Source: Butyrivibrio sp. (lineage in GTDB: Bacteria; Bacillota_A; Clostridia; Lachnospirales; Lachnospiraceae). Taken from it: DNA of 23,312 bases. This document shows, in pieces, positions 8,141-14,599 of this stretch; within the stretch, counting starts at the first letter, position 1, and each line of letters opens with the position of its first letter. The position numbers and the translations under genes were made by a program. The stretch is taken from contig NZ_JAILQF010000082.1 in assembly GCF_024699075.1 (NCBI RefSeq), positions 1 to 23,312 of the forward strand. The letters run 5' to 3'. Under the pieces are notes generated by a model that saw only the letters and a list, made by a program, of their open reading frames with translations, was not told the DNA's origin and searched no databases.

Positions 8141-8530
8141 TTAAGAGAATAATTCAATAATGAAATAATATAATTTGGGAAAAAAGATTATTCCGCCAAT
8201 AACAGCGGATAGAATAGCTGCTACCAAAACTGCACCTGCAGCTGCGTCCTTAGCTTTCTTGGCAAGCGGATCATAGCCCTTACTAGTCATATCTACAACA
8301 GCTTCGATAGCTGTATTAACAAGCTCAAGTGGAATGATTATAGCAAATAGAAGAATGCATACAAACCATTCACTAAGACTGATATTGAGAATAAAACCGA
8401 ATATAATGACCAGAACAGTAACGACAAGATGAATCTTTATATTGCGCTCGTCTTTGATAGTATTAAAGATTCCTTCAAATGCATACCCAAAGCTCTTGTA
8501 AAGAGGGCTTCTTTTTTGATTGTTGTCCAT
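8141..8530 (-). CDS. dgkA: Diacylglycerol/undecaprenol kinase
   Basis: 129 residues, the normal size for the family of small integral-membrane lipid kinases. Diagnostic motifs are all visible: ERNIKIH after the N-terminal amphipathic helix, ELVNTAIEAVVDM in the second membrane segment and KAKDAAAGAVL before the third. Three transmembrane helices span about 33-52, 56-80 and 97-125. In Gram-positives the enzyme generally phosphorylates undecaprenol, recycling the lipid carrier for wall and surface polymers; E. coli DgkA uses diacylglycerol. The substrate cannot be decided from sequence. AGGTGG lies about 11 nt before the ATG. The C-terminus ends right after the third helix, without a cytosolic PAP2 domain as found in some fused homologues. 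Confidence 0.92.
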   Translation of the reverse strand: MDNNQKRSPLYKSFGYAFEGIFNTIKDERNIKIHLVVTVLVIIFGFILNISLSEWFVCILLFAIIIPLELVNTAIEAVVDMTSKGYDPLAKKAKDAAAGAVLVAAILSAVIGGIIFFPKLYYFIIELFS

Positions 8531-8589
8531 TGGTATATGCCACCTTTATATTATATATAGAGATTCCTAAAACTGGAAAATATGATATC

Positions 8590-8610
8590 TATAGTATATA
8601 TTTTACTATA
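8590..8610. other. Short inverted repeat upstream of dgkA
   Basis: TATAGTA (8590-8596), seven AT bases, TACTATA (8604-8610). It lies 60 bp upstream of the dgkA start and could be an operator, or chance in AT-rich DNA. Nothing else stands out between 8531 and 8673. Confidence 0.3.
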
Positions 8611-8673
8611 AATATGATGATTATGCCACATAAGATAGTAGAAATGTACAATGAAATACCTATGATTTATTAA

Positions 8674-8710
8674 TAACAAAAGCGACGATCCAGGATCGTC
8701 GCTTTTGTTA
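8674..8710 (-). terminator. Strong intrinsic terminator at the end of the minus-strand RNA
   Basis: An 18-bp perfect inverted repeat (8674-8691 with 8693-8710) with a one-base centre. Read on the minus strand it ends CGCTTTTGTTATTAA, a U-rich tail; the plus strand also has TTTTGTT, so it could work in both directions. No protein gene on either strand ends here, which points to the ncRNA candidate as its user. Confidence 0.8.
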
Positions 8711-8806
8711 AAACTTAATTCTCTGAACGGGGATCATATTTTCCTGGCCTTCGGCATTCGATCGAACAGTCACACTGCTTCCTCTTTACCATCAACCTGA
8801 TTCCCT

Positions 8807-8894
8807 GTCCAAGTGAAGCATAAGCCACTATTTCATGAATCAGAAAATACAATCTAACACTTTTATTGCAGGTCCAAGTGAAGCGTAAGCCACT
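8807..8894 (-). repeat. Duplicated 23-nt motif inside the ncRNA candidate
   Basis: Copies at 8807-8829 and 8872-8894 differ at one base. On the minus strand each starts AGTGGCTTA and ends CACTTGGAC. The AGTG/CACT ends pair, leaving GGAC single-stranded next to the hairpin. The 42-nt spacer between copies is unrelated. Confidence 0.75.
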
Positions 8895-8936
8895 TTTTCT
8901 TTGCTTATGTTGTACCCGTCTGTATTAAGTAATTTA

Positions 8937-8965
8937 AATATAACAGATGCAGATATTATTGTCAA
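8937..8965 (-). promoter_or_regulatory. Consensus-like sigma-A promoter of the minus-strand RNA
   Basis: Read on the minus strand: TTGACA (8965-8960), exactly 17 nt, then TATATT (8942-8937). The -35 is a perfect match and the -10 matches five of six. It points away from the plus-strand acyltransferase operon and toward the terminator at 8674, with no ORF between. Confidence 0.7.
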
Positions 8966-9100
8966 TCATCTTAGGATAAAAAGTTATATTGTCTGTAAAT
9001 TCAGTTTTAAAACTACAATATACTGTAAAATAATATAAGAAAATCTAAATAATCAAACGTTTTGTACCGACCATTTACTCAAAACACAAGATGTAGTAGC

Positions 9101-9227
9101 TAAATTGTCTGACAATTTAAAGCTCCAGCTCTGACCTGCGATGCAGGTGGAATGACGAGTTTATGATTATGCTCAATATTCCCTTTTAATGTGTAATATG
9201 ATAGAATTTACTGGGTTTATATAAACC
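9101..9227 (+). other. Hairpins and palindrome in the acyltransferase leader
   Basis: Three inverted repeats lie upstream of the MBOAT gene: TAAATTGT-ctg-ACAATTTA (9101-9119), ACCTGC-gat-GCAGGT (9134-9148) and the 14-bp perfect palindrome GGTTTATATAAACC (9214-9227), which ends four bases before the ribosome site AGGAGG (9231-9236). The palindrome could be an operator or an mRNA hairpin near the ribosome site. A TATGAT box is visible near 9198, but without a good -35. The rest of 8966-9243 shows no gene. Confidence 0.4.
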
Positions 9228-9243
9228 TATAGGAGGAGACATT

Positions 9244-10650
9244 ATGGTTTTTTCATCCATTACATTTTTATGGATTTTCTTTCCAATAGTATTTATGCTT
9301 TGTCTGTTTGTTCGCAATATTAAAGCCCAGAATATATTATTGCTTATATTCAGTCTTTTATTCTATGCATGGGGTGAGCCTGCATATGTGCTTATTTTGC
9401 TTGCTTCAGTTTTTATGAACTGGGGGCTGGGCCTTCTTATGGAACGCTTCATAGAACATAAAAAGGCTATTCTTGTTGTTTCACTTATAGGCAATCTCGG
9501 TATAATCGGCTACTTTAAATATTGTAACTTTATATTAGGCACTATAGACAGTATCCTGCCTATAAGTCTTCCAAGATATGATATATCACTGCCTATCGGA
9601 ATATCTTTTTTCACCTTCCAGGCTATGAGTTATATAATCGATCTTTACAGAGGACAGTACAAAGCTCAGAAGAACCTTTTTAATCTTGCACTTTATATTT
9701 CTTTCTTCCCTCAGCTTATTGCAGGCCCTATCGTTAAGTATAAGGATATTGAAGAGCAGATCCTTGAAAGAAATTTAACTCTCGAAAAGAGGGCCACAGG
9801 ATTCAGGCGCTTTATATACGGCCTTGGTAAGAAGGTCATTATTTCCAATATTCTTGCACAGGTTGTAGATACTATCTATGCTATGGATCTTGGCAATATA
9901 AGTGGATATATGGCCTGGCTTGCTGCTGTTTGCTATATGCTTGAGATTTACTATGATTTCTCAGGATATTCAGATATGGCTATAGGTCTTGGAAGAATGT
10001 TTGGATTTGAATTCCTTGAAAACTTCAATTATCCATATATTTCCTCATCTATCAAAGAATTCTGGAGAAGATGGCATATATCACTTTCTTCCTGGTTCAG
10101 GGATTATCTCTATATTCCACTTGGTGGTAACAGAAAAGGAATACACAGAACTTATATAAATCTCATAATTGTATTTGCTGTAACAGGACTTTGGCATGGT
10201 GCAAGCTGGACCTTTGTAATATGGGGACTTTATCATGGATTTTTCCTTATAATAGAGCGTATGGGATTCGGCAAAGTCCTTGAAAAGTCAAGAATACTTG
10301 GTACTATCTACAGTCTTATAGTTGTAATTATTGGCTGGGTATTCTTTAGAGCTGATGACCTTCATTTTGCCCTTGCCTTTATAAAGAGGATGGTACTTCC
10401 GTTTAACTATGCATCATCCGGAGCAGTCATGGGTACTATAGTTACGACCAAAACGCTTATAGTTCTTTTTATGGGTATTATTGCAGCAGGACCTTTGAAA
10501 TTGCTTTTTGACCTTCCTGGTCTTAACAAACTGTCTTTAAAGTGGAAGAATAGTTTGCTTGAAGCTGTATATCTTTGCGCGGTTCTGTTTTGTTGCATAC
10601 TGCTTCTTGCCAATGATACATATAATCCGTTCATTTACTTTAGATTTTAA
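9244..10650 (+). CDS. MBOAT-family O-acyltransferase (AlgI/PatA-like)
   Basis: 468 residues, a polytopic membrane protein of the usual length for AlgI-type MBOAT enzymes. Signatures include the start MVFSSITFLWIFFPIVF, LFYAWGEP, LPIGISFFTFQAMSYIIDLYRG, FPQLIAGPIVKY, EFWRRWHISLSSWFRDYLYIPLGGNRKG and GLWHGASWTFVIWGLYHG; the conserved membrane histidine is His318. These proteins pass an acyl (usually acetyl) group across the membrane to a partner that loads it on an exported polysaccharide or wall polymer. The next gene is that partner type (AlgX/AlgJ-like), so the pair likely acetylates a surface glycan; the substrate is unknown. AGGAGG (9231-9236) sits 7 nt before ATG. Confidence 0.93.
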   Translation: MVFSSITFLWIFFPIVFMLCLFVRNIKAQNILLLIFSLLFYAWGEPAYVLILLASVFMNWGLGLLMERFIEHKKAILVVSLIGNLGIIGYFKYCNFILGTIDSILPISLPRYDISLPIGISFFTFQAMSYIIDLYRGQYKAQKNLFNLALYISFFPQLIAGPIVKYKDIEEQILERNLTLEKRATGFRRFIYGLGKKVIISNILAQVVDTIYAMDLGNISGYMAWLAAVCYMLEIYYDFSGYSDMAIGLGRMFGFEFLENFNYPYISSSIKEFWRRWHISLSSWFRDYLYIPLGGNRKGIHRTYINLIIVFAVTGLWHGASWTFVIWGLYHGFFLIIERMGFGKVLEKSRILGTIYSLIVVIIGWVFFRADDLHFALAFIKRMVLPFNYASSGAVMGTIVTTKTLIVLFMGIIAAGPLKLLFDLPGLNKLSLKWKNSLLEAVYLCAVLFCCILLLANDTYNPFIYFRF

Positions 10651-10770
10651 GTATGAGTTTATGAAAAAACAGTCTTATATGGATGAATTTTCTCAAGAGG
10701 CACCTGATTATGACTGTGCTACATGATTAAAGTAATATAAAATATACAATTAATATTACAGAGGTAATTT

Positions 10771-11901
10771 ATGAAAAAATTAAATCAAAGAATATATATG
10801 GTTATACTGACTGTCCTTATTCTTATACCTGTCGTATTATATGCGATAATTGGCAAGTATCTTGACAGTAGTACTGCAGATAAGGAAAATCGTGTAATGA
10901 CTGAGTTTCCTACACTTGCAAATACTCAGCTTTTTGAGTATCCGACCTTGTTTGATGCTTATATGGAAGATAATCTTCCTTACAAAAATTATCTTGTAAG
11001 CCTTAACAGCAAGATTGACTACTATATTTTCAATACATCTTCATCTGGTGATGTAATAGTAGGAGATAATGGATGGCTCTTTTATACAGGACATGAAAAT
11101 AATGATGAGGATCCGCTTGCAGACTATGAAGGATCTAATCTTTACAGCCAGGAAGAACTTGAAACTATTGCTTCTAATATGATAGAAGCAAGGGATTTTC
11201 TTGCTGCTTCCGGTAAAGAGTTTGTGATCACTATGGTTCCTAATAAGTCAAGAGTATATAGTGAATACATGCCTGCTGCCTGCGGAGAGGTAAGTCAGGA
11301 CTGCCGTCTTAATCAGGTATATCAGTATCTTTCAGAGAATACTGATCTTACGATTGTTTCACCTTATAGTGATATTATGGCTTATAAAGAGGCTCATCCT
11401 GAAACACAGCTTTATTTTAAATATGATACACACTGGAATAACTTTGGAGCTTATGTTGCCGCCCAGTCAATCTCAAGAGTATGGGGATTTGAAATGCCTG
11501 ATCTTGATACAGTAGAGCAGGTTTATGTTGATTCAGATACTTATGATCTTGCAAGAATGATCAACCTTGGAGACAACCTAAAGGAACAGGCTCCTATTGC
11601 TACAGCTTATAGCGGACATATGGCTAAGGTTGAGATTCTTTCAGACGGAATGAGCTTTACAGGAACAGTTGAATCAGGAACTGCAGATAATAGAAAACTT
11701 TACATAATAGGAGATTCTTTCTCAGCACTTCTTTTCCCTTATCTTGCATGTCATTTTAATAGCTCACAGTCCGATATGTATTATAATTATACATATACAT
11801 CACTTGAAAATTATGATCCGGACGTAGTCGTATTTGAAGTAGTCGAGAGATATCTTAACAATATGCTGCATTTTTCTATACAGAACGGAGTGGTTTATTG
11901 A
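10771..11901 (+). CDS. AlgX/AlgJ-like SGNH-fold O-acetyltransferase partner
   Basis: 376 residues. An N-terminal hydrophobic helix (about 8-27) after a short basic segment makes it a signal-anchored extracellular protein. The catalytic pattern of the AlgJ/AlgX/DHHW group is visible: D-x-H in KYDTHWNNFG (Asp219, His221) and the later serine in IIGDSFSALL (Ser316). The order D-H before S is that of AlgJ-type enzymes. It would transfer acetyl from the MBOAT system to a surface polymer. AGAGG lies before the ATG. The 120-bp gap to the upstream gene holds only a possible 21-codon ORF (10661-10726). Its stop overlaps the start of the next gene (TTGA), so the two are translationally coupled. Confidence 0.85.
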   Translation: MKKLNQRIYMVILTVLILIPVVLYAIIGKYLDSSTADKENRVMTEFPTLANTQLFEYPTLFDAYMEDNLPYKNYLVSLNSKIDYYIFNTSSSGDVIVGDNGWLFYTGHENNDEDPLADYEGSNLYSQEELETIASNMIEARDFLAASGKEFVITMVPNKSRVYSEYMPAACGEVSQDCRLNQVYQYLSENTDLTIVSPYSDIMAYKEAHPETQLYFKYDTHWNNFGAYVAAQSISRVWGFEMPDLDTVEQVYVDSDTYDLARMINLGDNLKEQAPIATAYSGHMAKVEILSDGMSFTGTVESGTADNRKLYIIGDSFSALLFPYLACHFNSSQSDMYYNYTYTSLENYDPDVVVFEVVERYLNNMLHFSIQNGVVY

Positions 11902-12500
11902 GTAGAAATAGCATGGATGCTTTGTTTGGGATGATGAAGTCGGCATTCCTTGACAAAGAACAACAGGAAAATGAAAAAGTGCTCGAAGCTTTAAAGGAGT
12001 TTGGCTCTTATGATCAGGCTGTAGAAACAAGAACAGTAAGAGTTGGAACTCATACTGATTTTGGAGTTGAGTATGATATTCCTTTAAGCTGGAGCAAACT
12101 AAAATATAAAGAACCTGACAGCGTAATGTATTATGCTAAAGGTAGTGATGGAAGACGACAGTATATGCCTGCTGCAATACGTATTACCAGAAGACGCGGA
12201 GATTACAGGGGATATGAGAACCTTGACCGTCTTGAAAGACTTGCGTCATATGCTGCACAAAATTCCGGAGTATACGATTTTAAATATCTTAAGGAAGTCA
12301 AAATAGGAAACAGAAAGGGCATAAAAGCCGTTTGTGCGCTTAATCAAAATGGTGGCGGCTCCTATGATACCGATATATACTTTTTCTATAAAAGTAAAAC
12401 AGAAGTAATGGTTTTCTTCTGTATTACAGCTCAGGAGTCAAGATCATATTACCAGAGAGTATTTCACAGAATCTTATCCAGCATCAGATATTTGCGATAA
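11898..12500 (+). CDS. Unknown protein coupled to the O-acylation operon
   Basis: 200 residues, not recognised. It starts at a TTG that overlaps the previous stop (TTGA), with GGAG at 11887-11890, 7 nt upstream; the first ATG (11913) lacks such a site. There is no signal peptide or membrane helix. The N-terminal ~35 residues look helical and charged. From about residue 45 the pattern is alternating beta: VRVGTHTDFGVEYDIPLSWSK, an AIRITRRRGDYRG strand pair, a helix, then YDTDIYFFYKSKTEVMVFFCI and a final helix FHRILSSIRY. This loosely resembles the PsbP/Mog1/DcrB-like fold seen in small Firmicute proteins; that is a guess. Its place at the end of the operon suggests a cytosolic accessory role. 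A terminator follows at 12520-12545. Confidence 0.75.
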   Translation: MSRNSMDALFGMMKSAFLDKEQQENEKVLEALKEFGSYDQAVETRTVRVGTHTDFGVEYDIPLSWSKLKYKEPDSVMYYAKGSDGRRQYMPAAIRITRRRGDYRGYENLDRLERLASYAAQNSGVYDFKYLKEVKIGNRKGIKAVCALNQNGGGSYDTDIYFFYKSKTEVMVFFCITAQESRSYYQRVFHRILSSIRYLR

Positions 12501-12519
12501 AATTAACTACTTAAACCTA

Positions 12520-12545
12520 GCATATATAGTATATGCCATTTTTTT
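12520..12545 (+). terminator. Intrinsic terminator of the acylation operon
   Basis: GCATATA (12520-12526), loop TAG, TATATGC (12530-12536), then CA and seven T (12539-12545). The stem is AT-rich but perfect, and the T-run starts three bases after it. Confidence 0.65.
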
Positions 12546-12706
12546 CGATTTGAGTTTCTTTTGCAGTTGATAATAGATTTTATAACGAGCAAAAAGCGAA
12601 GCGTTTGCGAGTTTAACCCGATATAAAAAAGGACTTAGACATTAGTAATAATGTATTAAATGAATATATTTTGTGAAAATTGACGGTTACATTGACTGCG
12701 TATTTG

Positions 12707-12823
12707 TGCCAAATGTTGGCAACGCAATTTAATTATCACCAAATAATTTGACAATATTATTCAATATGTACCCACTATGGGAGAAAATGTAAAACCCCCT
12801 TACAATAATAAATAAAGGGTTTT
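12707..12823 (+). promoter_or_regulatory. Operator-like palindrome and leader hairpin before small gene
   Basis: TGCCAA-atg-TTGGCA (12707-12721) is a perfect 6-bp inverted repeat. TTGACA at 12748-12753 could be a -35, but no good -10 lies at normal spacing. AAAACCC (12791-12797) pairs with GGGTTTT (12817-12823), with a further TTA/TAA inside, ten bases before the ribosome site of the small gene; it could attenuate or protect that mRNA. Elsewhere in 12501-12843 there is one more imperfect hairpin (12584-12613, GCAAA/TTTGC). No gene is seen. Confidence 0.4.
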
Positions 12824-12843
12824 ATAATAAACGGAGCTTGGAC

Positions 12844-13044
12844 ATGTTATCTTTTTATTTATGCCGTGGCAATGAAACAGTTGCCAGTATGCTTGAACGA
12901 ATCAATAAAGAGGATACTGATGGAATCACTTATGTATGTGATGAAGTTAATGATCACTGCTTTATAAATGATGAGAAGTTCGTAAATGCTGATAAGATCA
13001 TCAATTATCACAATGAGTACTGGGCTGTACATGCTGTTAAATAA
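12844..13044 (+). CDS. Small unknown protein, 66 residues
   Basis: The frame opens at TTG 12838, but GGAG (12833-12836) sits 7 nt before ATG 12844 and only 1 nt from the TTG, so I take the ATG. The product starts MLSFYLCRGNETVASMLERI and continues with acidic, beta-rich sequence (GITYVCDEVNDHCFINDEKFV), ending YHNEYWAVHAVK. There is no signal peptide, membrane helix or known motif; three cysteines are present but not in a CxxC pattern. The layout (helix, then a strand-turn-strand) suggests a compact small domain. It is a single-gene unit between the acylation operon and the ATP synthase operon, with structured DNA on both sides. A clean ribosome site and codon-like composition argue that it is real; function unknown. 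Confidence 0.65.
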   Translation: MLSFYLCRGNETVASMLERINKEDTDGITYVCDEVNDHCFINDEKFVNADKIINYHNEYWAVHAVK

Positions 13045-13383
13045 ATATAACTGTAAATGATAAGGATCATGATAGCGTGCACTTTCCTTGCATTTATCAT
13101 ATGATACAAGCAGTACTTAAAAAATACTTAAATGTTGTAGAATGTATATTTGCTTTTTTTATAATTAAAGCAGAATACTTAAAATGGCAGAATATTTTAA
13201 AAAGTAAAATACAGGATGCTTTCTGGTGAATACTATAATGAGTCATTATAGTTGAAAAGCAAAATGCAGGATATAATTATTTAATATTTTTATACTAATA
13301 TTATTTAAGTATATTAGTTATAATAATGAATATATAAACGATATTTGTTTATAATTCTTTAGTAAGAGGGACGGAGGCAGTTT
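13045..13383 (+). promoter_or_regulatory. ATP synthase operon upstream region with palindrome and repeats
   Basis: No gene. A 10-bp perfect inverted repeat with one central base (13232-13252, ACTATAATGA and its complement) is flanked by two 18-nt direct repeats of the type AAAAGYAAAATRCAGGAT (13200-13217 and 13255-13272). An imperfect hairpin (ATGATAA 13057-13063 with TTATCAT 13094-13100) follows the small gene. Two TATAAT boxes (13319-13324 and 13350-13355) are candidate -10 elements, both with poor -35s. GGAGG at 13373-13377 serves atpB. Confidence 0.45.
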
Positions 13384-14112
13384 ATGACAGAAACAGCAGC
13401 TACAGAAAGCTCCGGAATCGGTGCAGTTATCAGAGGCCTGATCGAAGAACTCATTGGCGAAGATAAGACCGTTATAGAAATTCCTTTTGGTGATGGATTT
13501 TTTAATATCAGTAGTAGTACTGTTACCATGTGGAAGATAATGGCGGTTCTGATAATTTTGTGCATTATCATGAGTTGGAACCTTAAGGTTTACAACATAT
13601 CTAAAAGGCAGGCTATTACAGAAAGCTTTGTCGTGGGATTACGCAATCTTGTAAGTGGTTTTCTTGGACCAACTGCATCAGAATATACTGATTTTCTTGT
13701 TGCAACTCTTATTCTTATAGGAGCAAGCAATTTATCTGGCGTATTTGGCGCAACACCCCCTACCATGGATCTGAATGTTACCATAGCACTGGCACTTGTC
13801 AGTATCACGCTTGTTGAAGCGGCCGGAATCAGGAAGAGGAAGTTTGGAGGTTGGCTTAAATCTTTTACAAAGCCGGTTTTCATTATTACTCCTATGAATA
13901 TTCTTGAGATCGGAATAAGACCATTATCACTTTGTATGCGTCTTTTTGGTAACGTACTTGGTGCAACTATTATTATGGAGCTTTTGAAAAAGATAGCACC
14001 TATTATAGCACCAGCAGTTTTATCTGTTTATTTTGACTTCTTTGATGGACTATTACAGGCATACGTATTTATATTCCTCACAAGTCTTTATATTAAAGAG
14101 GCTACAGAATAA
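13384..14112 (+). CDS. atpB: F-type ATP synthase subunit a
   Basis: 242 residues, typical length. This is the membrane half-channel subunit that, with the c ring, carries ions across the membrane. The essential arginine is Arg186 in SLCMRLFGNVLGATI, and the last helix carries the conserved FDGLLQAYVFIFLTSLYI. Upstream, helices WKIMAVLIILCIIMSW and FLVATLILIGASNLSGVFG are clear, and TPPTMDLNVTIALALV is the usual loop-helix. The N-terminal ~40 residues are acidic and face outward. GGAGG lies 6 nt before ATG. First gene of the operon; it is followed by an unusual 240-bp hairpin-rich spacer before atpE. Confidence 0.96.
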   Translation: MTETAATESSGIGAVIRGLIEELIGEDKTVIEIPFGDGFFNISSSTVTMWKIMAVLIILCIIMSWNLKVYNISKRQAITESFVVGLRNLVSGFLGPTASEYTDFLVATLILIGASNLSGVFGATPPTMDLNVTIALALVSITLVEAAGIRKRKFGGWLKSFTKPVFIITPMNILEIGIRPLSLCMRLFGNVLGATIIMELLKKIAPIIAPAVLSVYFDFFDGLLQAYVFIFLTSLYIKEATE

Positions 14113-14114
14113 AG

Positions 14115-14329
14115 AGTAGATTAATTCTTTTTCAAAGAATTAACTACAGATCCGTAAAACGGATCAGAAGGAGATTGATTCTTTTTAAGAAGTATCTCCA
14201 GATTCGTAAAACGAATCAGAAGTAGATTAATTCTTCTTTGAAGAATTAACTACGGCCCAAAAAACAGGCTAGAAGTAGATTAATTCTTTTTCAAAGAATT
14301 AACTACTGCCCTTATATTTTTTATGTGGG
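14115..14329 (+). repeat. Array of four tandem hairpin repeats between atpB and atpE
   Basis: About 53-nt units, each a long hairpin followed by a small one. Long hairpins: 14116-14147, 14170-14199, 14222-14253, 14275-14306; copies 1, 3 and 4 have 14 pairs plus a bulged A and a 3-nt loop (GTAG...CTAC ends). Small hairpins: GATCCGT-aaa-ACGGATC (14149-14165), GATTCGT-aaa-ACGAATC (14201-14217), then degenerate versions (14254-14270; CCC 14309-14311 with GGG 14327-14329). Differences keep pairing: C-G to T-A in the second small hairpin, GTAG/CTAC to GGAG/CTCC in copy 2, T-A to C-G at the loop of copy 3. It ends just before the atpE ribosome site. No U-run follows the stems, so it is not a plain terminator. 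Confidence 0.85.
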
Positions 14330-14353
14330 TTTATGACGAAAGGAGAAATTATT

Positions 14354-14569
14354 ATGGATTTAACAGCACTTGGAGCAGCAATTGCAGCATTTACAGGAAT
14401 AGGAGCAGGTATTGGTATTGGTATAGCAACTGCTAAAGCCGTTGATGCAGTAGCACGTCAGCCAGAGGCAAGTGGTAAGATCATGACACTTCTTATCCTG
14501 GGTGGCGCTCTTGCAGAGGCAACTGCTATTTATGGTATGATCGTTGCACTTCTGATCATCTTTGCATAA
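14354..14569 (+). CDS. atpE: F-type ATP synthase subunit c
   Basis: 71 residues from ATG 14354, with AGGAG at 14341-14345; the frame extends to ATG 14333, but that reads through the ribosome site and is not used. It is a two-helix hairpin: a glycine-rich first helix (IGAGIGIGIATAKAV), the polar loop RQPEA and a second helix with the ion-carrying Glu55 in ALAEATAIYG. Sodium-type c subunits carry Q in the first helix and ES/ET at the site; here those positions are I and EA, so proton coupling is more likely. Subunit c is needed in many copies per enzyme, which may explain the structured RNA in front of it. Confidence 0.96.
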   Translation: MDLTALGAAIAAFTGIGAGIGIGIATAKAVDAVARQPEASGKIMTLLILGGALAEATAIYGMIVALLIIFA

Positions 14570-14599
14570 GAATAAGAGGATGGGAAAGGATACGCGAAA

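Larger units (their letters stand above)
8674..8930 (-). ncRNA. Candidate structured non-coding RNA, possibly 6S-like
   Basis: There is no plausible ORF here, but the region has the parts of an RNA gene on the minus strand: a promoter at 8937-8965, a start expected near 8930 and an intrinsic terminator ending at 8674. The predicted 5' end ACTTAAT (8930-8924) pairs perfectly with ATTAAGT (8719-8713), just before the terminator. Next inward, GACGGG (8920-8915) pairs with CCCGTT (8731-8726), then CATA with TATG. Closed ends, a ~218-nt body and a lone promoter-terminator arrangement recall 6S RNA, but I cannot recognise its conserved sequence. Inside, a 23-nt motif occurs twice, each copy able to form a small AGTG/CACT hairpin followed by GGAC. 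A short GCC-GAA-GGC hairpin follows. Neighbours (dgkA, MBOAT) give no clue. The RNA call is fairly sure; its class is not. Confidence 0.6.

Noticed and set aside
8720..8830. Cobalamin riboswitch resemblance (GGGAATC and GCCAGGA on the minus strand)
   Set aside because: Two short matches only; the B12-box and the intervening helices do not fit, and the downstream gene (dgkA) is not a B12 gene.
10661..10726. 21-codon ORF (MKKQSYMDEFSQEAPDYDCAT)
   Set aside because: Weak ribosome site and no family resemblance; too short to claim without conservation data.
14115..14306. CRISPR array
   Set aside because: Units are self-complementary along nearly their whole length, and the intervening sequences are also repeated rather than unique spacers; no cas genes nearby.
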